Below are positions 14,376 through 22,885 of a stretch of DNA of 43,266 nt, one piece after another. Source of the stretch: a virus; IMG/VR virus record IMGVR_UViG_3300020129_000122, positions 1 to 43,266 of that record. One strand, written 5' to 3'. The first letter of the stretch is position 1; every line of letters starts with the position of its first letter. The translations under genes and the position numbers were made by a program. Under the pieces are notes generated by a model. It did no database searches. It saw nothing but the letters and a program-made list of their open reading frames with translations, and was not told the origin of the DNA.

Positions 14376-15431
14376 ATTCCTTTCACCTCGCAGGAAATAA
14401 CCGACGCAGGGAAAATCGGTCTTGATTTTTACCTGAAAAACGATCCAATCGACCAGATCGCGGTCGAGCGCCCGCTCTACAAGTTCCTGAACGGCCGCAA
14501 AACCTCAGCCCCCGGCGCCAAGCAGTACATCGTCGAGCAGCTGCGCATCAAGTACCAGTCGAACTTCCAGTGGTTCAACGGCTCGCAGGTCGTGACGTAC
14601 AACAAGCGTCAGACCATCGAGCAGGCGAACTACGCATGGCGCGCGGCGCATGACGGCTTCGCCCTCGACGAAGATCGCCTGATCCAGAACGGCATCTCGG
14701 TCGACGACAACGGGCCCGGCGGCAACGCAACCGGTGCCGAGCGGCTGCAGCTCACCAACCTGCTGAAGGAGCAGTCCGAAGTCCTCAAGCTCGGCTTCCA
14801 GGAGAAGTTCTCCCAAGCCCAGCACCTGGACGGCACGCAGTCCTCGGACGCCATCACGGGCGTGGACGCGCTGGTCTCGCTGACCCCGACCACGGGGACG
14901 GTGGGCGGCATCGACCGCGCGGGCGCGACGAACGTCTACTGGCGCAACTACGCCCAGACCGGCCTCACGTCGACGACGACCACGGGGAACATCCTCGACT
15001 ACATGGAGATCGCCTGGCGCGCCTGCGTCCGCAACGGCGGCAAGCCGGACTTCATCGAGGTGGGGTCGACCTTCCTCGACGGCTTCCGGAACTTCATGTT
15101 CAAGAGCTTCGGGCGCATCGACTACGAAGGCGTGAGCGAGCGGACCATCGAAGGCGGCACGAAGATGTGCACCTTCCACGGGGTCGACATGGTCTGGAAC
15201 CCGGAATTCTCGGATCTGGACGCGCTCTATGCGCCCTCGACGCTCTGGGAGAAGCGCTGCTACTTCATCAACGGGCGCCACCTCAAGCTCCGGCCCATCG
15301 AGGGGCAGGACATGATCACCAGGAAGCCCCCGCGCGCGTACGACAAGTACGAATATTATTGGGGATTGACTTGGCGTGGTGCTGTCACCATGAACAGGTC
15401 GAACGCGCACGCGGTCCTCGCGGTCTCCTGA
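14376..15431 (+). CDS. Major capsid protein, apparently starting at ATT
   Basis: The frame codes for the coat of P22/N4/Bcep22-type relatives: PFTSQEITDAGKIGLDFYLK near the start, then DQIAVERPLYKFL, QYIVEQLR, FQWFNGSQVV, TYNKRQTIEQANY and a conserved HDGF. The open frame begins after TGA 14337 and has no ATG, GTG or TTG before GTG 14592, which would remove about 72 conserved residues. AGGAGAG at 14364-14370 sits 5 bases before ATT 14376, giving a 351-aa protein of expected length. ATT initiation (as in infC) or an assembly error are the options. Composition is AT-richer at both ends, next to the two HNH genes. Confidence 0.85.
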   Translation: MPFTSQEITDAGKIGLDFYLKNDPIDQIAVERPLYKFLNGRKTSAPGAKQYIVEQLRIKYQSNFQWFNGSQVVTYNKRQTIEQANYAWRAAHDGFALDEDRLIQNGISVDDNGPGGNATGAERLQLTNLLKEQSEVLKLGFQEKFSQAQHLDGTQSSDAITGVDALVSLTPTTGTVGGIDRAGATNVYWRNYAQTGLTSTTTTGNILDYMEIAWRACVRNGGKPDFIEVGSTFLDGFRNFMFKSFGRIDYEGVSERTIEGGTKMCTFHGVDMVWNPEFSDLDALYAPSTLWEKRCYFINGRHLKLRPIEGQDMITRKPPRAYDKYEYYWGLTWRGAVTMNRSNAHAVLAVS

Positions 15432-15452
15432 CGTTGTAAAAGTACCGTTTCC

Positions 15453-15481
15453 GTGCGAGAGTGCGAAGGCACTTTCGACAC
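15453..15481 (+). other. Stem-loop between the capsid gene and the second HNH gene
   Basis: GTGCGAGAGTGC (15453-15464) pairs with GCACTTTCGACAC (15469-15481) around a GAAG loop, with one bulge and one wobble or mismatch. No U-run follows, and the stem ends 1-2 bases before the HNH ribosome site (GGAGG, 15483-15487). It may stabilise the coat mRNA 3' end or hold down HNH translation in the abundant late transcript, as reported for some T4-type homing endonuclease genes. Confidence 0.5.
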
Positions 15482-15490
15482 GGAGGCGGT

Positions 15491-16099
15491 ATGCAACAGG
15501 ACGAAATTAAAGCGGCGTTTTCGCGGCTCAAGAAGCGAATCTCGAAGCGCGGCGAGTGCTGGATCTGGCAGGGGGCAATCGACACGAATGGTTATGGGTG
15601 CATCAGGGTCGGCGACAAGGTCATCTCGACGCACAGGCTCGCGTACCTCGCGGTCCATGGGCCGATCCCGCGCGGAAAGGTGGTTAGGCATAGCTGCGAT
15701 GTCACTGATTGCTGCTGTCCCAAGCACGTTCTCTGCGGAGACCACGAAGACAACGTCCAAGACCAGCGCGACCGCAACCGATTCAAGCCTCGCCGTGTCC
15801 TCACTGACGCGGAGCGCGCAACTGTCGCCGAGATGCGCCACGCGGGCTCTACCAAGCGACAGATCGCGGAGGCGCTGCACATCAACTGGAACGCGGTCTC
15901 CCGGGCTCTCGACGATCTTGGGATCGGACGCGGAAAGGGTGGCAGGCCGAAGGGCTCTCGCAATGCGCGGCAGCGGTTTTCGGAGGATCAGAAGCGACGG
16001 ATCGCCGAGGAGTACGCGGCCGGGGGAATCACGCAAAAGGCTCTTGCTGAAAAGCATGGCTGCGACCAGACGTACATCAGCATTCTCGTAAGGCGTTAG
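15491..16099 (+). CDS. HNH endonuclease (HNH_3 type) with C-terminal HTH motifs
   Basis: After a short helix the protein has the HNH_3 core: CWIWQGAIDTNGYG, then STHRLAYLAVHGPI, VVRHSCDVTDCCCPKHVLCG and DNVQD, with the catalytic His in VRHSC. Two helix-turn-helix repeats follow: TKRQIAEALHINWNAVSRAL near residues 120-140 and TQKALAEKHGCDQTYIS near the end, which would set site specificity. Start ATG 15491 has GGAGG 3-4 bases upstream. It is of a different family from the HNH protein on the other side of the coat gene, so the two insertions are independent. Confidence 0.88.
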   Translation: MQQDEIKAAFSRLKKRISKRGECWIWQGAIDTNGYGCIRVGDKVISTHRLAYLAVHGPIPRGKVVRHSCDVTDCCCPKHVLCGDHEDNVQDQRDRNRFKPRRVLTDAERATVAEMRHAGSTKRQIAEALHINWNAVSRALDDLGIGRGKGGRPKGSRNARQRFSEDQKRRIAEEYAAGGITQKALAEKHGCDQTYISILVRR

Positions 16100-16148
16100 C
16101 TGGCGACTCGTGGGCATCGTGCCTCCGGGTCATTGAACGGAGGAAGTG

Positions 16149-16391
16149 ATGAAATCCACGAAAGCAGCGAAGAAGGCTAAGGCGAAAGCCCCGGCCAAGA
16201 AGGTGGCAGCGCCGCGTGCGCGTGCGCCGAAAGCAGCCCCGGCCCAGCCTGCGGCGAAATCGGTCGAGTTCCCGGTCCTCGCGCACGTCGGCAAGTCGGG
16301 CGACAAGATCCCAGTCCAAGTGACGGACCAGGCTCATCTCGACCGGCTGATCGGCGAGCACGGGGCTGGCGGTGTCGAGGTGCAATCTTGA
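16149..16391 (+). CDS. Lys/Ala-rich small virion-region protein (80 aa)
   Basis: ATG 16149 follows GGAGGAAG (16139-16146). GTG 16146 is in frame but too close to that site. The first ~38 residues are Lys/Ala/Pro-rich, like histone H1 tails (KAAKKAKAKAPAKKVAAPRAR). The rest is a small folded part with strands FPVLAHVG and KIPVQVTD. It may bind packaged DNA or a head surface. No family is recognised. Confidence 0.7.
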   Translation: MKSTKAAKKAKAKAPAKKVAAPRARAPKAAPAQPAAKSVEFPVLAHVGKSGDKIPVQVTDQAHLDRLIGEHGAGGVEVQS

Positions 16392-16936
16392 CCCGGCGCA
16401 TTTTCGTCAACGTCTCGCGGGGAATGACCGACAAGACGGCGGTCTGCGTCTTCCCGTGGGAGAAGGCGATCCTCGAGCAGATCCACGGCGGAGAGGTGGA
16501 GGAGGTCTCCATCGACGAGATGTGCGCGCTGAAGGGCGCCATCAAGGTCGAGAAGACCAAGTTCAAGCGCGAGCTGCCGGACGGCGCGGAGCGGGACAAG
16601 GCCCCCGACCTGCGCGCCCAGTTCGAGGCGATGGTGGTGGTCCCCGAGGACGAGGACCCGAGCGCCGATCCGGACGCCGAGTATGGACGGCTGGTCGACA
16701 AGTACGGCATGGACAAGGACATCAACATGCCGGTGGTGACGGTCGTCTACGGCCGCGTCGAGTCGGGCGGGTTCGCGGCAGCCATCAAGGCCGCGGCGAA
16801 GTCTTCCGGCGAGAAGGCGGTCGAGGACATGTCGATCAACGAGCTGCGCACGAAGCTCCGGGCAGAGGGCATCGACTTCGCACCGACCGCGAAGAAGGCG
16901 GAACTCGCGGATCTCCTGGCCACGGCGACCGCGTAA
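16388..16936 (+). CDS. Hypothetical head-region protein with C-terminal SAP/HeH-like motif (182 aa)
   Basis: TTG 16388 overlaps the preceding stop by four bases (TTGA) and has GAGG about 8 bases upstream. The N-terminal half is beta-rich (RRIFVNVSRGMTDKTAVCVFPWE). A middle acidic segment (VVPEDEDPSADPDAEYG) follows. The last ~35 residues, MSINELRTKLRAEGIDFAPTAKKAELADLL, match the two-helix SAP/HeH motif common in small phage head proteins placed after the coat. It is probably a structural or DNA-binding accessory protein. Confidence 0.75.
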   Translation: MTRRIFVNVSRGMTDKTAVCVFPWEKAILEQIHGGEVEEVSIDEMCALKGAIKVEKTKFKRELPDGAERDKAPDLRAQFEAMVVVPEDEDPSADPDAEYGRLVDKYGMDKDINMPVVTVVYGRVESGGFAAAIKAAAKSSGEKAVEDMSINELRTKLRAEGIDFAPTAKKAELADLLATATA

Positions 16937-16939
16937 GGC

Positions 16940-17596
16940 ATGGCGCGCCAGTACCGGACCCTGTCGAATCTGAGGAGCGAGCTTCGCGCCGCTCTCGGAT
17001 TCGCCTCGGCCGGTGCGAGCGCGGGCCCGAACCAGACCCTGCTCGACTCGGCCCTCCGGGACGCGCAGACGCTTCTCTACTACACGCACGACTGGGCGCA
17101 TCTTCGCCGGTACGAAATCAAGCAGACCGGGGCCTCGGCCACATTGATCGACTACCCGGCCACGGCCGATCCGGACCGCATCAAGGCGATCTCGGTGTAC
17201 CGCGGGGGCGTGTGGTCAAAGCCCATCCCCAAGGGCATCACGCCGCAGCTTTACACGTACCAGACGAACCGCAGCTGGCCGCAGCGCTGGGAGCCTTACG
17301 AGCAGATCGAGCTCTGGCCGCAGACCGATCAGGACTACCAGGGCCGGATCTTCTTCATCAAGGCGCTCGGGCGATTCACCGAGGACGATGACCGGGCAAC
17401 CATCGACGACACGATGGTGATGCTGCTCGCGAAAGCCAACATGAAGGGGCACTACCGCCACCCGGACGCAGCGCGCTACGACACGCAGGCGCAAGCGCTG
17501 GTCACCAGCCTCAAGGCGAAGAGCTGGGGGCAATCCACTTTCAACCCGGGCGACTGGGCGGAGCAGGAACCGCTCGTTCGGCCGGTCACCGTGTAG
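16940..17596 (+). CDS. Head-tail adaptor (P22 gp4-like connector)
   Basis: At 218 aa, it begins RTLSNLRSELRAALGFASAG and has a GPNQTLLDSALRDAQTLLYY segment, IDYPATADPDRIKAISV, then EQIELWPQTDQDYQGRIFFIKALGRFTEDDD and a helix with MLLAKANMKGHYRHPDA. I recognise this layout from adaptor proteins of Bcep22/BPP-1-type podoviruses that dock the tail onto the portal. It lies at the usual place between coat and tail genes. Assignment rests on recalled family pattern, not on a search. Confidence 0.75.
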   Translation: MARQYRTLSNLRSELRAALGFASAGASAGPNQTLLDSALRDAQTLLYYTHDWAHLRRYEIKQTGASATLIDYPATADPDRIKAISVYRGGVWSKPIPKGITPQLYTYQTNRSWPQRWEPYEQIELWPQTDQDYQGRIFFIKALGRFTEDDDRATIDDTMVMLLAKANMKGHYRHPDAARYDTQAQALVTSLKAKSWGQSTFNPGDWAEQEPLVRPVTV

Positions 17597-17605
17597 GAGA
17601 GGGCC

Positions 17606-17926
17606 ATGGATGCACGCGAAGTAACCCTGAACGTCGACACCGGCGGCAATTCTCAAGTCGTCGCCATCAGCGGCACGAGTGCGCAGTCCGCGGTGCTCAC
17701 GAGCCCGGACACGAACCTGAACAAGAGCACGCTCGACGTGGTGTGCACGCCGACGGTCGATTGCTTCGTGCGCCAGGGTTCGAACCCGACCGCCCTTGCA
17801 ACCGGCGTCGACATCTTCCTCGTCGGGGGTAACACGTACCGGCTGAGCGGGATCCTCTCCGGCAACAAGCTCGCCTTCAAGACCGGCGGCGCGACCGGGA
17901 ACGTCTACATTACGCCGAGCGCCTGA
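17606..17926 (+). CDS. Small beta-rich virion protein (106 aa)
   Basis: A good site (AGGAGAGG, 17595-17602) precedes ATG 17606. The protein is nearly all beta: alternating Val/Thr/Ser stretches, two cysteines (VVCTPTVDCFV) and a C-terminal GNVYITPSA strand. It resembles small jelly-roll or head-closure/decoration proteins near connector genes. No family is named with confidence. Confidence 0.6.
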   Translation: MDAREVTLNVDTGGNSQVVAISGTSAQSAVLTSPDTNLNKSTLDVVCTPTVDCFVRQGSNPTALATGVDIFLVGGNTYRLSGILSGNKLAFKTGGATGNVYITPSA

Positions 17927-17927
17927 C

Positions 17928-18170
17928 ATGCTCGCGCGCCGCTCAGCACCGAACTACACGGACAACGAGACCCCTACCGGGGCGATCAACTCGTCGAACG
18001 TGACTTACACGCTCGCCGCTGCTCCGAACCCGGCGGCCTCGCTCGACCTTTACCTCAACGGGGTGCGTCAGACAGGCGGAGGCGTGGACTACACGCTCTC
18101 GGGCCTGACGATCACCTACGTCACCGCCCCTTCTACTGGAGATGCGCATGTCGCCTCGTACCGTACGTAA
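17928..18170 (+). CDS. Small tail-associated beta domain protein (80 aa)
   Basis: The product follows a pattern recurrent in phage tail proteins: E-T-P-x-G-A-I-x-S-S-N-V-T-Y-T-L, then NPAASLDLYLNGVRQ, DYTLSGLTITYVTAP and a final V-A-S-Y strand. In larger fibres this beta-sandwich is an internal module; here it is a stand-alone gene. Its 3' end overlaps the next gene by 23 bp. Confidence 0.7.
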   Translation: MLARRSAPNYTDNETPTGAINSSNVTYTLAAAPNPAASLDLYLNGVRQTGGGVDYTLSGLTITYVTAPSTGDAHVASYRT

Positions 18171-19029
18171 AGCTGCTGTAGCGCTCTTTCTCGCCCTCGG
18201 GATCGTTTCCATCGGAGTCGGCGGCGCAACCCTCGTGAACCTCGCCACGCAGGTCAAGGGCCTCTTGAGCCCTGCAAACGGCGGGACCGGGGTCGCGAAC
18301 AACTCCGCCGCCACGTTCACGCGCTCTGGCAACCACGCGCTCACGCTTACGACCACGGGCACCACGAACGTGACGCTGCCGACCACCGGCACTTTGATGA
18401 CCCTCGACCAGGTCGAAACGGTCACTGGCGCCAAGACCTTCGGCTCAGCAGGCGCGGTAGGAAAGCTCAAGGTGGCGGGCACGACGAGCGGCTCGACGAT
18501 CATCGACGCGACTGCGGTCGCAGGCTCGGGCACCGTCACGCTTCCCACCACGGGGACGCTTGCCACGTTGGCGGGCTCCGAAGCGCTGACCGGCAAGACC
18601 TACAACGGGCTCACGGTCACGACCAGCACGGGCACGCTGACGATCCCGAACGGCACCACGGTCGCTTACGAGGAGGGCAGCTACACGGCCACGCTCGCGG
18701 TGGGCTGCACGACCACGCCGACGGCTTCGGTCCGGTACACGCGCATCGGCAAGAACGTGACGCTGACCATGGCAGTCGCTGGAGCCTTTACCTGCACGAG
18801 CAACAGCACCTCCGCTCGATCGATAACCGGCATGAACGCATCGCTGCAGCCGAGCGCGATAACCAAGGGGATCTTCAGCTGCTCGAACAACGGCGGCGCG
18901 TACGTGCCCTGCGTGGTGAGCATCGCCACCAACGGGACGATGTCCGTGGGCGCGACACTGAGCAATAACGCCTGGACGAACACCGGCACGCAGGACATCG
19001 ACATCTTCACGATCAGCTACGCACAGTAA
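18148..19029 (+). CDS. Fibre-like protein with an N-terminal hydrophobic helix (293 aa)
   Basis: After SPRTVRK a hydrophobic stretch (AAVALFLALGIVSIGVGGATL, residues about 8-28) could be a signal or membrane segment, unusual for a virion fibre. Next come fibre-type repeats (NGGTGVANNSA, TTGTTNVTLPTTGTL and a second VTLPTTGTLATL). A beta C-terminal domain contains SITGM, a NNGGAYV turn and a final FTISY strand, resembling the C-terminal domain of the fibre at 26707-27936. Start ATG 18148 has GGAG 7 bases upstream; ATG 18142 is an alternative. Likely a tail appendage or receptor-binding accessory. Confidence 0.7.
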   Translation: MSPRTVRKAAVALFLALGIVSIGVGGATLVNLATQVKGLLSPANGGTGVANNSAATFTRSGNHALTLTTTGTTNVTLPTTGTLMTLDQVETVTGAKTFGSAGAVGKLKVAGTTSGSTIIDATAVAGSGTVTLPTTGTLATLAGSEALTGKTYNGLTVTTSTGTLTIPNGTTVAYEEGSYTATLAVGCTTTPTASVRYTRIGKNVTLTMAVAGAFTCTSNSTSARSITGMNASLQPSAITKGIFSCSNNGGAYVPCVVSIATNGTMSVGATLSNNAWTNTGTQDIDIFTISYAQ

Positions 19030-20639
19030 TGGCCGCGCTGACTTTCGACAGGTTTGAAGGGGGGCTGGACGTCCGGCCGGGGTTCCCCATGTCGAAGGCG
19101 AACATCCTGCGGGTGCTGAAGAACGCCTACATCACCACGGGGCGCTCGATCAAGAAGCGGCCATGCCTGAACCTCGTCGCCACGCTCGAGGCGGGCACGG
19201 TGGGCCTCCAGGCCTCGGGCGGCAGGCTGCGCACGTTCTACGGCCACGGGGCTGCCATCACGCACGCGAACACGCTCTTTCAGGCCACGCGGGTGCCGCA
19301 CTACCTCACCGGGGCCGCACCGACCAAGATCGCCTACTGTGACCAGTTCAACGCGCTGGCCTACGTGGCGGCCGGGTACGCGGATGGGACGTACCGGCAC
19401 CACTACCTCGACGACCCGGGAACCTGGGTTGCGCTCACCGTGGTGGCTGCGAACGCTTTCCGCCGGCCGACGACGCCGAACGGCTTCCGGTATGAGGCAA
19501 CCCTCGGCGGCGGGGGTGCGACCGGAGCTGGAGAGCCGATCTGGCCGGTGATCGTGGGCACGACCGTGGTGGACGGCGCGATCACGTGGACCTGCAGGAC
19601 CTTCGCGGTGACGGACACGAACTGCCCGCACACCAAGATCGTCACGAAGCGCCAGCAGAAGATCTATGCAGCTGGAGCCGCACCGAACGGCGGCAACGTG
19701 AACTACTGCAAGACCGGGGATCCTCGGGACTGGACTGCGGCCTCGGACGCGGGCTTCCTTCCGGCGGGCCTTCAGGCGACCGGCTCCGACCAGGTGACCG
19801 CCCTTGGGCAGTTCCAGAAGAGCCTCGCGGTCCTCTTCTCCGACAGCGCACAGGTGTGGTCGGTAGCTTCGAACCCGGCCTCGAACGAGCTCACGGGCAC
19901 GGTGGAGAACGTGGGGACGCTCTTCGCCCGCGCAGCTCGTGCCCTTGCAGGCGATCTCTTTTTCCTCTCTCAAAGCGGGTATCGATCGATTTCGCTCCTC
20001 GCGCTCACGGCCAACCTGCAGGATCAGGACGTCGGCAACGCCATCGACAAGCTGGTGACGCAGGCCACGGTGGACGGAGCAGCGAACGACCTGATGGTGC
20101 TCCCCACGGATGACCCGCTTTCGATCTACTACCCCAAGCTCGGGCAGTGGTGGTCGATCAACCGCAGCACGGCGTTCGTGTATTCGTTTTCGCGGACCGG
20201 GAAGCTCTCGGCGTGGTCGGTGTATTCCTTCCCGTTCAACATCGACGACGCGACGATCCTCAATCAGGAGCTCTACATCCGCACGGGGAATGACGTTTAC
20301 AAGGCTGACCAGGCAGTGTTCAAGGACGGCGCGACCTCCATCCCGCTGGTGGACGTGCAGATGTACTACCAGGACGCGCAACGTCCTGACGTGCTCAAGC
20401 AATTCATGGGCTTCAAGAGCATCGGCAAGGGCAGCCCGACGGTGAGCTTCCTCTATGCGGCCGAAAACCAGACGCTGGAGAGCGCGCCTTACGAGCTGCC
20501 CGCGGTGTCCGAATCTGGAGCGATCTACCCGGTCGAGCTGTGCTCGACGCGCATAGCTCCGCACTTCACGCACCAGAAGGACGAGGACTTCGAGCTCAGC
20601 CTCGCTTCGTTGCTGTACGAGAACCTGGGGCCGATCTGA
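19029..20639 (+). CDS. Tail nozzle / DNA-stabilisation-like protein (536 aa)
   Basis: The start overlaps the previous stop (TAATG). The protein opens FDRFEGGLDVRPGFP with SKANILRVLKNAYITTGRSIKKRPCL, a pattern seen in nozzle proteins that seal podovirus tails (P22 gp10 position). The body is beta-propeller-like, with repeated strands and turns such as VWSVASNPASNELTGTV and LSIYYPKLGQWWSINR, where host or tail contacts may lie. Size and location after the adaptor support a tail-tube or nozzle role. The family was recalled and not searched. Confidence 0.65.
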   Translation: MAALTFDRFEGGLDVRPGFPMSKANILRVLKNAYITTGRSIKKRPCLNLVATLEAGTVGLQASGGRLRTFYGHGAAITHANTLFQATRVPHYLTGAAPTKIAYCDQFNALAYVAAGYADGTYRHHYLDDPGTWVALTVVAANAFRRPTTPNGFRYEATLGGGGATGAGEPIWPVIVGTTVVDGAITWTCRTFAVTDTNCPHTKIVTKRQQKIYAAGAAPNGGNVNYCKTGDPRDWTAASDAGFLPAGLQATGSDQVTALGQFQKSLAVLFSDSAQVWSVASNPASNELTGTVENVGTLFARAARALAGDLFFLSQSGYRSISLLALTANLQDQDVGNAIDKLVTQATVDGAANDLMVLPTDDPLSIYYPKLGQWWSINRSTAFVYSFSRTGKLSAWSVYSFPFNIDDATILNQELYIRTGNDVYKADQAVFKDGATSIPLVDVQMYYQDAQRPDVLKQFMGFKSIGKGSPTVSFLYAAENQTLESAPYELPAVSESGAIYPVELCSTRIAPHFTHQKDEDFELSLASLLYENLGPI

Positions 20640-20657
20640 TGAAAAGGGGAGCCTGAC

Positions 20658-22136
20658 ATGGCCGGATTCTGGCAAGGCGCAGCGGTCGATCCGAACGACC
20701 CGACAGGCGTCAGCGACTACTACGTCAACGGCAAAAACGTCGCCTCGATCATCGGCGGGAAGCTGCACGTCTTCGATCATGCGAACTTCAACGCAGCCGA
20801 CCCGGGCGTGCAGTCCGTGCTGCAGGCTCTCAATCCCATCCTTGCAACGCCGGCCGAGACCTCGAAGATCATCGACGAGGACGCGCCCGGGAACGGAGCA
20901 GGCAAGGGCAGCATGAAGGAGGGGCTGCTCACCGCCGCCAAAGCTGCGCTCGCGATGTACGGGGCCGGAAACCTCATTGGCGGTACTGGCGCGCCATCTA
21001 TCACCGACCGGATCCAGAACTTCTTCACGCCGACCACGACAAGCGCGCCCATGCAGCTCGCGGACGCCGGGAACATCATGACGGACGTGGGCCCGGGCTA
21101 TGGTCCAACCGCAGGCATTTCCGACGCCGACATGCTGAAGGCGGTGCAGCTCGACGAGATGAATGTGCCGGGCGTGGGAAATCCCAATCCGGTCGGGTCG
21201 GCCGCATGGAACGCGTTTGAGACAGCATCACAGGGCGCGCCGTTCCTGCCGCCGGTACCGGGCGCGCCGGGTGCCACGCAAGAGCCTGCGCCGGTTGAAG
21301 ATAAGGGCAAACCTTACGACCCGAGCGCACCGGGAAATTCATCCAATACCGTGCCGGTACCGCCAGCCAGCGGGAAGGACGGCAGCGGCCTGCTCGACAA
21401 GGCCGCAGGAGGTCTCTTGTCTGGGGCTGCGGCCGCCGCCGTGAGCGCTGGAATAGGCTCGGCGCTGTCCAAAGGCGGCAGTAGCGGCGACGGTGGTCTC
21501 TCGGCAGCTTCGGACGCGCAGAAGGCCGAGGAAGACCGCAAGGCAGGCCTTCGCAAGCGCATCAACCAGATCTACGGCATCGACGATGGGACGGACGATC
21601 CGGTCGCCAAGGCCGCGCGCGATTCGATGGCCGCGGAAGAAAACACGCTCGGCGGTGCCACTCGGAACTTCTACGACGAGCAGCTCCAGCACGACACGGA
21701 GAAAGCCTTCCGCAATAACCGGTTCGCCCTGGCGGATCGCGGCACGCTCGGCGGCTCGGCGCAGATCGACACCGAGAAGGAACTCTCGCGGGACAACACG
21801 CTGGGGGCGACTCGAGTGGCTGACCAGGTCGCAAACGCCATTGCTGGCCTGAAATCCTCGCGCGAGCAGGAGCGACTGAACGCGACGAACCTGGTGAACA
21901 CCGGCTCGGGCGAGGACGCGGTAAATAGCGCGCAGGCGGGCCTCACGCGGTCCCTATCGAACGCGCAGGCCCAGCAGCACGCGAGCATCACCGGGGACCT
22001 CTTTGCGGGCGGGGCGGACTCCGTGGCGAGCGCGAACGCGGGCTACAACCCGCTCCTGCTGGCGCAGTACCAGAACCGGCTCGGCTCGTTCTTCAACCCG
22101 GGCAGCGGTAGCACTGCAAGGACGACGGCGACATGA
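20658..22136 (+). CDS. Ejection/internal virion protein 1 (492 aa)
   Basis: The protein is the first of four consecutive Ala/Gly-rich helical genes of the type ejected with DNA by podoviruses. The N-terminal part has a short conserved-looking segment (SDYYVNGKNVASIIGGKLHVFD). The middle is Pro/Gly-rich and disordered (about residues 190-240), followed by a hydrophobic Ala/Gly run (GGLLSGAAAAAVSAGIGSAL) that could insert in membranes. The C-terminal half is helical and Asn/Gln/Ala-rich. The ribosome site AAGGGGAG precedes ATG 20658. The stop overlaps the next start by ATGA. Confidence 0.65.
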   Translation: MAGFWQGAAVDPNDPTGVSDYYVNGKNVASIIGGKLHVFDHANFNAADPGVQSVLQALNPILATPAETSKIIDEDAPGNGAGKGSMKEGLLTAAKAALAMYGAGNLIGGTGAPSITDRIQNFFTPTTTSAPMQLADAGNIMTDVGPGYGPTAGISDADMLKAVQLDEMNVPGVGNPNPVGSAAWNAFETASQGAPFLPPVPGAPGATQEPAPVEDKGKPYDPSAPGNSSNTVPVPPASGKDGSGLLDKAAGGLLSGAAAAAVSAGIGSALSKGGSSGDGGLSAASDAQKAEEDRKAGLRKRINQIYGIDDGTDDPVAKAARDSMAAEENTLGGATRNFYDEQLQHDTEKAFRNNRFALADRGTLGGSAQIDTEKELSRDNTLGATRVADQVANAIAGLKSSREQERLNATNLVNTGSGEDAVNSAQAGLTRSLSNAQAQQHASITGDLFAGGADSVASANAGYNPLLLAQYQNRLGSFFNPGSGSTARTTAT

Positions 22137-22885
22137 ACCTCTCCGACTTCTGGAAGGGCCTCTTCGGTGGCGACCAGATCGCAGCCGACATCCCGGTCGA
22201 TGAAGGCCTGCCTGCCTCGTGGAACGCGGGCGCTGGGGACGTTGCAACGCCCTCGGGCTTTCAACTGCCCAGCCCGGTTGCGCTCGGCCTGCAGGTTGGG
22301 GGAGCGCTGGTCAAAGGCAGCGCGGCCGAGGATGCGGCACGCCGGAAAATGGCGCTGGCCAAGGCGATGGGCCAGTACAAGCTCGCGAACGCTGGCCAGC
22401 AGACCGGGATCGTGGACAAGTACGTCGGCGGGGACACGCCGCAAGCGCGAGCGGACGCAACGATGCGCGCCACGGACGAAGCGAAGCTCGGCCTCGAGCA
22501 AAGCGTGGGCGCGGCCCAGGCCTTCGCCAAGCCCGGAGAGGTCGCGGGCAACACCTCGCAGGCCTTCAAGGACGCCGGAGCCGCTTCAGCCGACGCGGTG
22601 AGCGCGCGGAACAACAAGCTGATTGCCGCGCTTTCGACGATGCGCGCGCCGGGCCTCGTGAACGCCGAGAACGCACGCCGCTACGGGCTGGCTGCCGGTG
22701 AGGTCGGAGGCCTGAAGACCGCGGCGAACACCGTCGGGGGCGCCTACGAGACCGACATGGGCAACGTGGTCACGAACCCGTGGGCGGGAATGACTGGCGA
22801 CGTGCTCTCCGGCGTCGGCAAGGGAATCGCGATGAACGATGCGGCGGCCAAAAACGCCGCGGCTCTTAAAAAGGCGCTCGCCTGA
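22133..22885 (+). CDS. Ejection/internal virion protein 2 (250 aa)
   Basis: ATGA overlap with the preceding gene and TGATG overlap with the next make this part of a coupled set. It opens MNLSDFWKGLFGGDQI. The rest is Ala-rich helix, with a segment resembling virion proteins of the same set (QQTGIVDKYVGGDTPQARADAT and SARNNKLIAALSTMRAPG). No enzymatic motif is seen. It is probably delivered into the cell or forms part of the internal core. Confidence 0.65.
   Translation: MNLSDFWKGLFGGDQIAADIPVDEGLPASWNAGAGDVATPSGFQLPSPVALGLQVGGALVKGSAAEDAARRKMALAKAMGQYKLANAGQQTGIVDKYVGGDTPQARADATMRATDEAKLGLEQSVGAAQAFAKPGEVAGNTSQAFKDAGAASADAVSARNNKLIAALSTMRAPGLVNAENARRYGLAAGEVGGLKTAANTVGGAYETDMGNVVTNPWAGMTGDVLSGVGKGIAMNDAAAKNAAALKKALA

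Noticed and set aside
14592-15431. GTG 14592 as the capsid start
   Set aside because: The frame is open to 14340, and the 72 codons before GTG 14592 encode the conserved coat N-terminus with a good ribosome site ahead, so this start would be too late.
15453-15481. Intrinsic terminator after the capsid gene
   Set aside because: The stem is followed by the ribosome site GGAGG and not by a T-run.
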